Assembly (NCBI GenBank): GCA_905221605.1
Contig: CAJNDS010000677.1
Span: 18,501-82,500, forward strand
From: Symbiodinium natans
Lineage: Eukaryota; Sar; Dinophyceae; Suessiales; Symbiodiniaceae
Direction: 5' to 3'
DNA length: 64,000 bases
Shown here: positions 23,461 through 35,165 of the stretch, piece after piece
How positions within the stretch are numbered: the stretch's first letter is position 1
Layout of the letters: the number at the start of each line of letters is the position of its first letter
Notes under the pieces: generated by a model
Seen by the model: the letters and a program-made list of their open reading frames with translations, nothing else
Told to the model about the DNA's origin: nothing
Databases searched by the model: none
Made by a program: the position numbers and the translations under genes

Positions 23461-24157
23461 TCACCCAGCCGTGAAGGCGCTTGAGGCGCCGGCTGTGCGG
23501 CGAGTCATAGAAGGAAACTGGGCTCAACGGACCGTCCAAAGAATCATATCGTGCAGTGGTGCCAGGGCTGAGTTCAAGTCTTTCCAAATATTGCATGGGT
23601 GTCAACTTCTTCGGCGGGGTCGCGCAGCCGTCAGAGGAAGACGGGTCCGGCAAAGACACTGCGGCCACGTCCCGTGGACTCTCCTCTACGGCCCAAGAGG
23701 TCGCGCAGGAAGTGCCGTCCTCTTTGGACATGCTGAGGGGATCCATGCCAAAAGGATAGAAGTCGACTGAGCTCTGCGGAAGCGACCACGTATGTGGAGC
23801 GCCAAAACGGCGATCCAAACGTTGCGAGTAGAGCTGCATCTGGTTCAAAGCAAAGGATCCTAGACCCGATCTGCTGCGCAGCGCTCTGCGAAACTGTAAT
23901 GCCAGAAAGGGCGCCGCAGCAATCAGACTCGGGAAGTCCATGCTCCCGCGTCTTCTCGTGAAAGACTCTCTGAACAGTGCGTACAGAGCCACGTACTCGG
24001 CGCTGTCAACTGGGTGCCAGGAAGTGAGCACGTCGAACACTTCGGTGAGCTCATGCACGCTGCAGGCATTGAGTCTGCTAAGTTCCGGCAGCCGAACTAC
24101 ACAGGAATGCCTCAAAACCAAGTAGATCGCCAAGGTTACCGGGAGCCACGGAGACAT
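23429..24157 (-). CDS. Hypothetical protein, 242 codons
   Basis: An uninterrupted minus-strand frame from ATG at 24157 to the stop at 23429. It has a hydrophobic N-terminus (LPVTLAIYLVLRHSCVV), a mixed middle (VFDVLTSWHPVDSAEYVALYALFRESF) and an acidic, Ser/Pro-rich C-terminus. Composition is balanced and not low-complexity, unlike most open frames here, so it may be a real gene or the last exon of one. No family was recognised. Its final codons (PPSPPEASS) are made from the G-rich minisatellite on the other strand, so the array has either grown into the gene end or supplied its stop. No promoter or upstream exon was identified. Function unknown. Confidence 0.4.
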   Translation of the reverse strand: MSPWLPVTLAIYLVLRHSCVVRLPELSRLNACSVHELTEVFDVLTSWHPVDSAEYVALYALFRESFTRRRGSMDFPSLIAAAPFLALQFRRALRSRSGLGSFALNQMQLYSQRLDRRFGAPHTWSLPQSSVDFYPFGMDPLSMSKEDGTSCATSWAVEESPRDVAAVSLPDPSSSDGCATPPKKLTPMQYLERLELSPGTTARYDSLDGPLSPVSFYDSPHSRRLKRLHGWVKPPSPPEASS

Positions 24158-24706
24158 GCCTTTCGAACCCCTGGAAAAGCCTGCGCGTGAGCCGCAAGAG
24201 TCTGCGTCAGACTCACCAAACGTACAGGTTTTCGAAATCTGGAGAATAACTCAGAGTGTCACGCATTCAGGGTTGCGGGCACAGGCTGGAACATAACTTT
24301 CAGGTCCAACGTTGAGAAGAAAACGGAAGCCCACCACACTAGAACATACCGCCGCAGCGAGCAGGGCGTCAGAGATGTCCCCAGGCATGGATGCTCTGGT
24401 TACGCACATGGCAAAAAAAAGCGAGCATCATGAACACAACGCTGCTGCGAGCCAGCTGTTTTTCGGCGCCGAAAACAACAAAAATGCCCTGTGCCCTAGG
24501 CAGGTTCGGAAAAAGCATAGTGGCATCTCAGCGATGCCCTACTAGCGAGGCGTTGGCCGCGAGTCCTCTCCGGGAGGCGAAAACACTGTAAAACACGATG
24601 CGTTCGGCATGTGCGACATGGCATGGACGTTATCACCCCCCCCCCCACCCACCCGTAGAAGAGCAGAAAACGCACCCGAATGGCAGGCGCCCAAGGGCGC
24701 GCTTTG
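24158..24706. other. Intergenic, nothing recognised
   Basis: No coding motif. A run of about 11 C interrupted by A lies at 24636-24653. Confidence 0.4.
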
Positions 24707-24794
<88 letters not shown>

Positions 24795-24875
24795 CACTAC
24801 CACTACCACTACCACTACCACTACCACTACCACTACCACCACCACTACTACTTCTACTACTTCTGCTACTTCTTC
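24707..24875 (+). repeat. (ACT)n microsatellite with (ACTACC)n block
   Basis: About 85 bp of CTA triplets pass into CACTAC hexamers (24793-24845) and TTC variants. Confidence 0.97.
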
Positions 24876-25513
24876 TTTTGCCACTTGAATGATGGCTCGA
24901 TTATTTTAAGTCTAGCAAGTGATTATTGTCAAGTTTTCTTGCATGTTGGCTATGTAGAAAAGTGATTTTTTACAACCTTTAGTTTGGTTGTAAGTTGAGA
25001 ATTTTTGAAATCATTCAAAAAGAGCAAAGAATCAAAAACTCTTCTACCCCACAGCCAGATGATGGCAAATCCTATGTCAGTTATCATGTTATGAGTAGAG
25101 ACTGTACTCCTAAATTGGATGGAGGTGTCACCTGCAAACAGCGATGCGAATGTTTCCCCTTTCGCTCACGCGAGAGAATTGAGATCGCCTTGAGAGTGGA
25201 AGGCCTATGATTTCCCTTTGAGATAACAACATCAATCTCATAACAATGTTTTGAACATGTTCATTGTCTTTTTCTTTGCCTATAAAAGTACGGTGATACT
25301 TCGAGGGTCGACCAGATTCGTAATGCCTGCTTCGAGGCCATAGACCAGTGGGGGTCCTATTGCAAATGTCATATGAGGCTACTGGTTGCAACAGCCTGGA
25401 ATTCTGGACATGTGTGCCCCCAGAAGTCACCAGATGCCGACCTTCGTGGAACGACCGTTGAGTGACGCTTAAGGGTTTCTTGCGTGCGGATTAAGTGCAG
25501 TAGGAACATGTCA
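24876..25513. other. Intergenic, AT-rich, nothing recognised
   Basis: No recognisable gene between the ACT array and the spliced-leader relic. Confidence 0.4.
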
Positions 25514-25534
25514 TCCGTATGCCATTTTGGCTCA
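25514..25534 (+). other. Relic of the dinoflagellate spliced leader
   Basis: Reads TCCGTA, one extra T, then GCCATTTTGGCTCA. The canonical 22-nt leader ends CCATTTTGGCTCAAG, so 20 leader positions match with a single inserted base; the final AG is replaced by GA. A 14-base exact block is unlikely by chance in 64 kb. The spliced leader is added to dinoflagellate mRNAs by trans-splicing, and genomic copies mark mRNAs copied back into DNA. No poly(A) end was found downstream. Confidence 0.6.
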
Positions 25535-25942
25535 GACTTGGTCTGAGCAATCGGAGAGTGCATCTTTTCCAACCTTTCCCAACCCATATTTGTGCGTCGG
25601 GAAATATCGATCGCACTTATGAAAGACTTCCATTGATCGCTCAGCGACCGGACGTCGGCTCGTTCCGAACCTTCACAGTTCCCGTCGACAGGGTGATCGA
25701 TTGGCGCCCGAAGAAGAAACAGGTAGAGCAAAAGTGGCGTGCGTGCACTGTGCTTACCGACTTAGCGGCACGACCGTTGTCGCGCAGAGCAAATGGAACA
25801 ACATCCGGTCAAGGGAAGGAGAACGCATCCACCTGGGATCCAGATGATGTTGCAACCACGCTCTTCTCATGCGACGGCGCAACAGCAATTGTCAGGGACT
25901 GATTTGCGGTGATTGGCGCTAACGCGGTAACACCGTAGAGTC

Positions 25943-26488
25943 TCAAGGTTTTCTTGAGTGGAAGCCGTCAAGCCAACAGGACTTTGCAAACCTGCACGCC
26001 ACAAGATGGTGGGGTGCACATGCTTGGCCCGGAGTGCTGTTGGACACTCTACGGGGCACAGCCGAATGCAAAGACGCAACAAACTGCTCCATTGCTCGGG
26101 GCGACTGCGAGTCGCTCGTGTGCAACGCAGCAGCAGAGCAGCCTCCGTTTGGACCTGCGGCTCGTAGGCGCTGAACCCAATCCTGAACAAAGGGCAGGGG
26201 CGGGAACTGGTCAAGCCGTCTGAGCTGTGGGCCAAACTTTGTCATTGCAATCTTTCGCATGAGCCGCCACACTGCAGCCCAATCATGTGTTGCAGCATTT
26301 TGCTTCATCTCATCGCAGCACACAAGCACTTGGCGAGTTTTGTTTTTGCGGAAGTTTGGCCAACTCTTTGTCAACCTTTGCAACAGGACCACTAGCTCCC
26401 ACTGCGTCAACAACTCCTGCAAACGAAATGGGCCAGCGACGAGCATGTGACCTGTTATCTCACAACATCTCACAACCAGCGAGGCCAA
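25943..26488 (-). pseudogene. Possible LINE-type retrotransposon fragment
   Basis: A 181-codon minus-strand frame with HDWAAVWRLMRKIAMTKFGP followed by a P.L..W....L...GP.GGC-like stretch. It resembles, from memory, the linker upstream of RT in dinoflagellate LINE-like elements. The RT core itself is not present here. An overlapping plus-strand frame (26287-27069) is probably its shadow. Assignment is tentative. Confidence 0.35.
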
Positions 26489-29400
26489 AGTTCAGTGGTT
26501 TGCCTGGGCGCCCGCTTCGGCCAAAACAGTTCTTGGCAACGGGGCCAATACTTGCCGGAAGGCTGCGCCCGGTTTCATCCACGCGTCCCTCAGGCGCCAA
26601 GCTTATAAAGCTCTCGGCTGTGTCTGGCCGGGACGCCCAACCTTCAACACCTTCAACGAAACGGGCTTCCCTTTCCCCTGTGACCCAAACAGACATCAAT
26701 GATTCAGTGTTTCATGGGAAGGATTCGGTGTTCCGTCTGAACGAGCGACGAGCCGCTGGGATGCTTGGAAGAATGGCTGTTTACATACTCAGTGCTGAAT
26801 CCCCCAAAGAACTGGAGTGTGATCGCTTAGTTCGGCATGGTTGCCTAGCCGCGAAACATGAGCGCAGCGCCGCCACAACGCACGAGCCAGCAAACCAAAT
26901 AACATCAATTTTCATGGTTGTGGCAGGGATATTTTTGTTGTTTCTGCTTGGTGCCTTGCCGGCAAGAAGTATTGGAGATACAGCTTCAATGGAAACAGTA
27001 AACGTCATTATATGTCACTATCAATTCTTGTGTTTAGAACCTTCACACTGTGCATCTACAGGTACATGATGTTACTCATGGCCCAAGAGCCTTTTTTTCC
27101 GTAGCTTTCCCCCTGGAAACATAAAACGAAGAATACATGTATGCACAACCTCACACCTCATACCTTGGCACCTTGTGACATCGCAGTCGGGAGTGTTTTC
27201 AACTTCACAGTCTGGCGTACATTCAACACCAAGCCTTGAACGTAAACATTGTAAACAGCCAATATTTGCCCCTGCCTGAATAATTTCATACTCTGCGCAA
27301 CCTTTGTTTCATGTGATAGTTTCTTGCGCAACGCCGCAAACTTAAGCAAGTTTCAAGTAGCAGTGTTTGTCGCTAGCGCTCGTAGCCATCTTGTCAGGTT
27401 GATTTAAACAATGCCACGCAATCTTGCTTCAACGATGGAGTATGATTTGGATGATTTTGTCAGCAACAAACAGCTTGTTGGAATGACATGTTTGTCCGTT
27501 GCTCGGCTTCAGTGCACGTTCTGGCATGACATGGAATGACCTCACCATGGTCCTCGCGTTGTCGGGTTCCCAGTGATCAGTTCTGCGTTCACGCATGATG
27601 AGCAATTGGGTAGTTTGCAGGGACTTGGGCATCATTGTATAGTATAGCATTGTCGATCAGGTGCTGGGATTTGAAGCAAAGCTGACTGCCATGGCTGAGG
27701 TCGGTTCTGTTTCAGTGATCCCTTTTAGGAGATGTCAAGTTGTGTTTGCGCATAAGGGTTGGGCAGGAAGTTACAAAAGCAGAGAAGGCAAAGGCCGAAG
27801 GCAACACGTGACCCAATGCTGGGGTCATCGTTTTTTGTGGACCTAAAATAAAAAAGCATTCACGAAGCGTTGAACAGCAATGATGATTTGAGCCAGGTAC
27901 TTTCAGGAAGGGAAGTACGTTCGGCACTTGCAAGAACAATGTTTTGTTGCCACTCGGTAGTTGGGTTTGACACGGGACCTTGGGATCACGATTAGGCAAA
28001 GGCGCTTGCCGCGTACTCCATCGCGATTGAGCTCAGTGAGTCAGAGGCGGAATAGTTGTAACATGACCATTGTTGGACGGCACGTGCAGTCAGTTCAAAG
28101 GAGGAGTTCCGCATTTTTTAGGTTCAGGCCTGGGCAACATACATCGTTAAGAGTTGTGCTACAAGATTGTGTAATGAGCTCAATGGCGCGATGAGCAGTG
28201 GGCATTAGTGGGTTGAAAGCTCTGTCATGTCATGCTGTTTGTGCGCCGAAACCGTTCTCATGAATACCTTGGCATCCTTGCCTGTGAATAGGATGACGGT
28301 CTGGACTCGTTGGATGGAGTTGCTCCTGCCAAGAACCCCAACGTTCATGTCTACTACGCTCTGCACTGAGTCATCATTCTGATTATTGTGTTGAACGTGT
28401 TGGAGTGGTGTTCGAAGCGCAGCTTACGCGTTGATAAAATGTCCAGGCCAACAGGGCATTCTGCCACATAAAGATGGAAAATTTTGGTCCGTCCCCAAGA
28501 CAGCCGCACATGCCACATGGGCTCATGAATGCTCATATGAGCTCCATGAGCTGGTCGGTGTGCAGATCCTGAAATTGCCAAAGGGCCATCGTTGGCCATG
28601 GTCACGCAGGCTCTGCGCTGGTGGACGCCACGAAGGCAATCGAAGTAAAGGAAGACTGGCCAAAGGGCTGGTACAGGTGCTCCCTGCAAAGTCAGAGCTG
28701 ACAGTCTCTGCTGTTTGGGTGTTTGGGGTGCAACTTGGGCTTCTGCGATGGTCTCTGGTCTCTTTGAGACGTGTAGGCGAGGGACTGCCAATATGGCCCT
28801 GGACTTGTTTTTTGCATTTTGAAGTTGGCTGCGTGTGTACATGTGTTGACCTCAGTTTTTCGAGCAAGGCACTCAACCGGCCGAAGGAGCTGGCTGTCAG
28901 TCTTTTGTTGAGATGCTGCATGTACGGCATCTTGTAATTGAGAGGGCCCCTGCATCCTTCTTTTGACATTTCTTCTCCCATGCCAGCCATTTCAACGGAT
29001 GACTTTAGGATTTGCTAGCGGGAGAGTTGACCAGGAAGCTCTTCGTGATTTCAACCAGCTGTGCAAGTTCTGGACTTACCAGAGACCGGCGGGACGGCCC
29101 GAACACAGATGGCTCAATATCTTGCGCACTGTCACATGTTGCGCATCGCAGTTCACGTGTGGCAATGCCAAGGTTGGCGCCCAACGACAAGGAGAGCTCA
29201 ATATGTGACGCTTGTGATACACCTCTGTCCGACGAGTCTTGTGACCGCCAATATCTTTGAGCTGGGCCTCACTGCACAGGATGCCAGAGAGAGGCTGAAG
29301 CAGTGCCAGAAGCAGGTTCGAAACCCCCAACTGCCTCCCTCGAAGTCGTATCCAGAGTACATGTCTTGTTTTGTTTGCGCTGGCAGCTCCGCAAAATCTT

Positions 29401-31005
29401 GGCTGAGAGGTGACTGCAGACAAGTTCGCAAAGGCCATAGGCTGCGAGAAAACAAAGCCAGCAAGCCTGGGTCTCAATCTACCAAACGCTGTAAGAATTC
29501 GGATTTTCGTAGGCTGTGCTGAGGAATTGTCTGAGCAAGAATAGCCGCGAGACACGGGCTTTCTTGATGAGTTGGACGGACCCGTACCTTGCACTCACCT
29601 TGCATTTATTCAGGCCAGACAGTGGATGTGGCTCATATGGATGTCGACTCAACATACTCAGGACAATGGCATGAGTCTTCAAAGACAGTGCCCATGAAAG
29701 CCATGCAATGCTGAGATGCAGTGTCGCGTTTCTCACTTTGTCACCTCGTCAAGGACCGGTGTATGAGAAGGGAGCCTGCTCGGCCGACTTCTGCCTGTCA
29801 TTGATGCAGCACCAGAAGGAGGACCGGTGAAGGGCCACGATCAAGTACGGACACGTTGCAATAACTGCAATAACTGCACTGCGCGACTTTGCAATGCAGT
29901 CTAGTTCTACTGTAACACCACGATTGCCTGCAGGAGAAGACAATTGCTAAGAAGTACGCGTACCAGATTGCGCCATCCTCAATCAAGCAAGCGCAGGACA
30001 TAGGCCACTTGGGACACCCAATCCTGAAATGCATTGATGTCGGTCGACCTGTGCCAAACTGGGTGAGAAGACGTGAAGATGCGGATTTCGGTTAAGAAAC
30101 GTAGATAAAGGAAATATTGATACTGGATTTTAGTTGAAAAGATGTATAACATGAATATGGGAAGACATTATGATCAAGGCATTATGTAAAGGCATTCGTC
30201 TTTCTTGGTAAACTGTTACTATCACGATAATACTGTACACGATATATATATGTATATATATATCCGCAATTACTGTGTTTCAATTATTAGATACCAGTTA
30301 TTCTATTGAATGCAATGTGCAAGACATACATGCACCTCGGATCGCCAAACTGTAGTGGGACTGTCGGATCAGATATTTTAGCTTTGAATGGTGTGTTTTT
30401 TAAATGAAGGGGTTTATGTGATTAGAATGTGTATTACATCATTGCTTTCTAGGTCCTGGTCAACCGACGTCACCTGTCGCCACTCAAGGGAGGCTCACAA
30501 AGGTCCAGAACCTGAGCTGCACGGGGCCCATCTAAGGGAGGAACACAGCGCTTGGTTTTCCAGCGGCAAGCTTATGTCGTCAACTGGCGGTTTTCAAGGA
30601 AGTGTGGGCACCACAGGCACCACAGGAGCACGGAAGAAACACAAGACACCACGGAGCAGAGGCCACTCCGAGCAGGATGGCCGAGCCGCAGACCGCAGAT
30701 GGCAGATGGCAAGGGGGTCCCACAGAGAAGAAGCAAAGGGCAACATCATGGCAACATCCGATGTTTCCAAACCCCATAGAATGTGTTTCAGAGGCCGACA
30801 GGCTCAATTGCTCGTGGGTTGGAGGCCCTGGAAGTTCATTGGTCCTGAAAGCTAATTTGCGCGTCTATCGCGAGGGCTTTCGGAGGCCCTGAATTGGAAC
30901 ATACTGGAGGCTCTTTTGTGGGCTTTTGAGTCTTTCGACGGTTTTGAAGGAGCTCATTGGCAAGTTTTGGCGAGGCACGGCGAAAGACTTTTTGGGCTTA
31001 GCTCG
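26489..31005. other. Long intergenic stretch, no identified gene
   Basis: About 4.5 kb with many short frames on both strands but none carrying a recognised motif. 30100-30420 is AT-rich with an alternating TA run at about 30240-30263. Small exons could be hidden. Confidence 0.4.
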
Positions 31006-31429
31006 TCCTTTCTTTCTCTCTTTCTTTCTCTCTTTCTTTCTCTCTTTCTTTCTCTCTCTCTCTCTCTTTTTTTGTGTCTTTCTGTCTCGTTCTTTTACTC
31101 GTTGTTTTTCTCTTGATTTCTTTCTTCCTCTCTCTCTGTGTGCTCTTTCTCTCTCTCTCTCTCTGCTCTCTCTGCTCTCTCTGCTCTCTCTGCTCTCTCT
31201 GCTCTCTCTGCTCTATTTGTCTCTCTCTCTCTCTCTATCTCTCTGCTCTGCTCTGCTCTGCTCTCCTTTCTCTCTCTGCTCTCTCTCTCTCTCTCACTCT
31301 CTCTCTCTCTCTTCTCTCTTCTGTCTCTCTGCTCTCCTCTCTCTCTCTCTTTTTTCTCTTTCTCTCTCTTTCTCTCTGCTGTCTCTCCCTCTGCTCTGTT
31401 TCTCTCTGCTCTCTCTCTCTCTCTCTCTT

Positions 31430-31460
<31 letters not shown>

Positions 31461-31527
31461 TGCTTTCTCTCTCTTTCTCTCTCTTTCTCTCTCTTTCTCT
31501 CTTTCTTTCTCTCTCTTTCTCTCTCTT

Positions 31528-31558
<31 letters not shown>

Positions 31559-31703
31559 TTGTCTCTCTGTCTCTCTCTCTGTCTCTCTCTCTCTGTCTCT
31601 CTCTCTGTCTCTCTCTCTGTCTCTCTCTCTGTCTCTCTCTCTGTCTCTCTCTCTGTCTCTCTCTCTCTCTCTGTCTCTCTCTGTCTGTCCCGTTCTCTCT
31701 CTT
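31006..31703 (+). repeat. Polypyrimidine (CTTT/CT/TCTG) low-complexity tract
   Basis: Nearly 700 bp of C and T with regular G interruptions: CTTT at the start, CTCTCTCTG in the middle, GTCTCTCTCT at the end. Produces spurious Leu/Ser and Arg/Glu frames of over 200 codons. Confidence 0.98.
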
Positions 31704-33364
31704 GTGTTTCTGGCCTCGCTGTGTGTGGCGTGTGGGATCCTCCAATCAACCCAGCCCCCCTCCACCACATCCCCCACTAGGGAGTGTGGGTCTCAAGCAG
31801 CTGTATGTTGGAGTGGTTCAACAAGCCTCCGACACATATTTTTACTTTTAATCCATGGTTTTGGAACCGCACCGTTTATATGCTTCAAATCGCCAAAATC
31901 CATCCATGCAGGATGACTATGGGCTTCTCAATAACTTTAGTGTTCAGTTCTCGAACGTGTTAAGCCGAAGCCCTTTAATCTCTAGACATGAAAGAGTTTC
32001 CCGCAATAGTGTCTCGAAACAATAAAATTTCTCTAGGCATGAAAGCAAATGCCCTGAACATTCCTGATGATTCTTAAGCATTCTTCCGTACATGCATCAG
32101 TATTCCAGACTTGACCACCTTTAAATAGTCCCGGCTTAATGTTTAGGGCTACACTCTCTTCCTAAGCGACCGAAGCCCTCTATTCCTAGCAGAAATACTT
32201 CAAGGAAGACCCCCCCATTCTTAATGTTTGAGTTTAAACTCTATTCCTAAGCCTTTTGAAGCCGAAGCCCGATTCCTGACATCAAGACGTTCGCTAAACC
32301 TCAAGTTCCTCCATGTGCTTATAGCTACACCTTATACACATGTTTGTTGGGCGAAGCCGTGCTACACAGATGCGCTGCGATGGGTTTGACCTCTCCTTAC
32401 CGAAGGGTGAGGACTGAAATTTCTAGCGCATATTCCAGTCTCAATCTTTGGAGGAAAGAGTTACAAAACTCAAGCAGTGAATATTGAAACTTTCCCTCTG
32501 ACAGCTGAAGATTGAAGGTTCCTCCAGATTCTTAGCCGGAAATCTTAAAACCCAAGAGGCGGCTTTGAAAACTAAACCTCCTTCAAAACAGAAGGTTGAA
32601 GATTGAAACTCTTTTTGGAAAGCCTTCAATCGTCGATCTTTGGGGGTAGAGTCTCTACACACGAGGAGGGTTTCCAAACCGCCCCGGAGTCTAGCGCTCC
32701 CACACAGCTTTGGGGCTGGTGCCGGTTGAAGGGTAAAATTCCGGGGCGGCACTAAGAGCCTTGGCGTACGGGCTCGATGAGCATCCCCTTCCCCCGCAAG
32801 CTGCGCTAGAGCGACAGTGCCTCCCCCCTTACCTCCCACCCGTCTGCCGACCATAACTTTCCTCCAGGTATACGGCCATCTATGTTTATGCCTGTGCTGG
32901 AAGTTGGTCCAAGTCGTTGGTATGGTGGAAGGCAGTCCTCTTTCAAGGACGGCAGCGACCCAAAGGCACCTATTCTCAAAAATGTCTTCTGCCCTGGCGC
33001 GGCGTTCCCCCAACCCCGGCCCTGGCGTGGCCTTCCCCTAGTAAATGTTTCCTCCCAGACAGAACCCTCTCATGTTTCCAACTCCGTCAGGTGCCGCGGA
33101 CACATGCGCCAGGCACGGACGATAACTTGGACCATCACCAGTACAGGACGCTGCAGTCTACAGGGCAGCCTCTGGCGCGGCATTCCCAGTACCCCGGCCC
33201 CGGCGTGGCCTTCCCTTAGTAAATGTCTCTTTTCCATCTCCAGACAGAACCCTTTCATGCACAGGCGTCGGGCGCGGATTTTCATGTGGGGCCATGACGT
33301 TTTCGGAGCCCTGCGCCCCATTCGCGTCTCAACATCCGGGCGGAGACAACGTGGGCCAAGAGGT

Positions 33365-33369
<5 letters not shown>
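31704..33369. other. Intergenic, nothing recognised
   Basis: The minus-strand frame 33013-32441 (190 codons) has no motif. The region 32990-33215 contains two copies of a CCCCGGCCC(C)TGGCGTGGCCTTCCC word (about 33012 and 33194), each followed by TAGTAAATGT. Confidence 0.4.

Positions 33370-33446
<77 letters not shown>
33370..33446 (+). repeat. (CT)n microsatellite
   Basis: About 38 CT units. Confidence 0.98.
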
Positions 33447-33449
<3 letters not shown>

Positions 33450-33596
33450 CGCGCTCCAAACTCACCGAAATTGAAGGTTAAAGAGTGATAGTCAAGTCGG
33501 GAACGTGGCCGACCCGAGTCGAAAACCCACAAGACCCCTGAGTCGAAACCAGAATGGACCCATGCACAGAAAACACATGCGGCACGAAAACAACCG

Positions 33597-33722
33597 GGGT
33601 TTAGGGTTTTTTGGGTCAAGAGTTGAGGGTTTTTTAGGGTTTAGTTTGTTTTTTTTGGGCTTAGGGCTCGCGGGTTGATAGGGTTTAGGGTTTATGGTTG
33701 TTTAGGGTTTAGGGCTTAGGGG
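33597..33722 (+). repeat. Interstitial telomere-like tract
   Basis: Repeated GGGTTTAGGG, TTTTTTAGGGTTTAG and GGTTTAGGGCTTAGG. TTTAGGG is the expected dinoflagellate telomere unit; copies here are imperfect. Confidence 0.65.
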
Positions 33723-34060
33723 TCTTCTTTGCAAAACACAACGCATGATGGGTTCGCAAAAGGATAAGCCGGGGGGGGGGGGGTTGGGGGGGCGCAGGCT
33801 GTCCCCCGTTTGCAAACATGATGGGCCAGAAACAAAGGCCTTGCACGCCTTTTTGCAAACACAACACTCGGCTGAGACGGCCCCCCCGTTTGCAAACACA
33901 ATGCTCGCGTGATGGGTTTGACAAAAACTCCTGAAGCAAGCGTGCACGGCTTAACAAGCGGGCGGGTTTGGGAGGGGCACAGTCCCCCCACCCCATTTGC
34001 AAAAACAAAGCTCGGATGATGGGTTCATCAAAGACTCATGTGTGCTTTTGAAGCAAGCTT
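33723..34060 (+). repeat. Degenerate repeat with TTTGCAAACACAATGCTCGCGTGATGGGTTTG core
   Basis: The core words TTTGCAAACA, AATGCTCGCGTGATGGGTTTG and GAAGCAAGC(T/G)TGCACGG recur at about 33730, 33820, 33855, 33890, 33940 and 34000, again at 34785-34890 and in part at 35315. Units are separated by poly-C or poly-G. Confidence 0.6.
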
Positions 34061-34092
34061 GCACGGGTTGGACAAAAGGCGGGGATATTGAG

Positions 34093-34411
34093 GTTTGGGT
34101 TCAGGGGAATGTAGGGTTCAGGGTTCAGAAGTTTTTGGGGTTTAGGGCTTACGGGTTTTTTCGGGGTTTCGAGTTAAGGGGTTGTTCGGGTGCACGGATT
34201 TCTCGCTTTAGGGCTTAGGGTCTAGGGGCTTTCTTCCTAGGGAGTAGGGTTTCTTTGTTTGTTGAGGTCTCAGCGTTCGGGGGTTTTGGGGTTTTTGAAT
34301 TTATGTTGTTTTAGGGTCTAGTTAGGGGCTTTTAGGGCTTAGGGCTTAGGGGTTTCTTTAGGGTTTAGAGTGTAGCGGTTTTTTAGGGTTTATGGTTTAG
34401 GTTTATCAGGT
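34093..34411 (+). repeat. Interstitial telomere-like tract, longer
   Basis: About 320 bp dominated by GGTTTAGGG, GGGCTTAGGG and GGGTTTTTTAGGG variants. A short further patch lies at 34741-34775. Confidence 0.65.
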
Positions 34412-34436
34412 TTCAAGAGCAATGTGGGCCCGAACA

Positions 34437-34486
34437 GCGGAACATTTGCATAACATTTGGGCCAAATGTTATGCTAAATGTTCCGC
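34437..34486. repeat. Palindrome, 24-bp arms
   Basis: GCGGAACATTTGCATAACAT is mirrored by its complement across a GCC centre, with one extra base in the right arm. Would extrude as a hairpin. Confidence 0.85.
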
Positions 34487-34487
34487 T

Positions 34488-34656
34488 CTTGGGGTGCAGT
34501 CCGGCAGGGTGCAGGGTGCAGTCCGGCAGGGTGCAGGGTGCAGTCCGGCGCACCCTGCACCCCGCCACCCGCACCGCTGCACCCTACCACCTGCACCACT
34601 GCACCCCACAACCTGCACCACTGCACCCCACCACATGCACCGCTGCACCACACCCT
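34488..34656 (+). repeat. GGGTGCAGTCCGGCA tandem units followed by inverted CACTGCACCCC units
   Basis: Three copies of a 22-bp GGTGCAGTCCGGCAGGGTGCA-type unit, then seven C-rich units on the opposite sense (CACCCTGCACC, CACTGCACCCCAC). The two halves can pair. Confidence 0.75.
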
Positions 34657-34737
34657 AAATCCATATGAGAATCTATTCAACAGAGCATTGCTTTTAAAAT
34701 TTTGTAAGTTTAGGTGTTTGTGGTGTTTACGGTTTAG

Positions 34738-34935
34738 GTGTCTTCACTGTAGGGTTTAGGGCTTAGGGGTTTTTGGGGTCTCGCATGATGGGTTTGAAAA
34801 TGTTCTTTTGAAGGAAGCTTGCACAGCTTTAAAGAGGCCACCAGCCCCCCCCCCCATTTGCAAGCACAATGCTCGCGTGATCATTTTTTCAAAAGCTCAT
34901 CTATGATAGTGCGCGCCACTGCGGCCTGCGGGAAC
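34738..34935 (+). repeat. Further telomere-like patch and TTTGCAAGCACAATGCTCGCGTGAT unit
   Basis: Another copy of the repeat family seen at 33723-34060, with a 13-base C run before it. Confidence 0.55.
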
Positions 34936-34937
34936 AT

Positions 34938-35065
34938 AAGCCCCCCCCCCCCCCCCTCCCCCCCCCCCCTCTCTTGTTCAATGGCCCCCCCCCCCCCCCC
35001 CCCCCCTCCCCCCCCCCCTCTTGTTCAAGGGGGGGGGGGGGGGGGGCCCCCCCCCCCCCCTTGTT
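34938..35065 (+). repeat. Poly-C / poly-G / poly-C block
   Basis: Two poly-C segments interrupted by CTCTTGTTCAA, then about 17 G followed directly by about 15 C. The homopolymer lengths may be assembly artefacts. Confidence 0.9.
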
Positions 35066-35165
35066 GGTCAATAACAGTGTTCTTAATAGGTTTTCACTTG
35101 ATTTTAATTAACGTTTTAATAGGACTTCTTTTGATTCTAATCGGTTTTTGTTTGGAATTGAGCAT

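Noticed and set aside
31074-31916. 280-codon Ser/Leu-rich and 216-codon Arg/Glu-rich frames
   Set aside because: Shadows of the CT-rich tract on the two strands.
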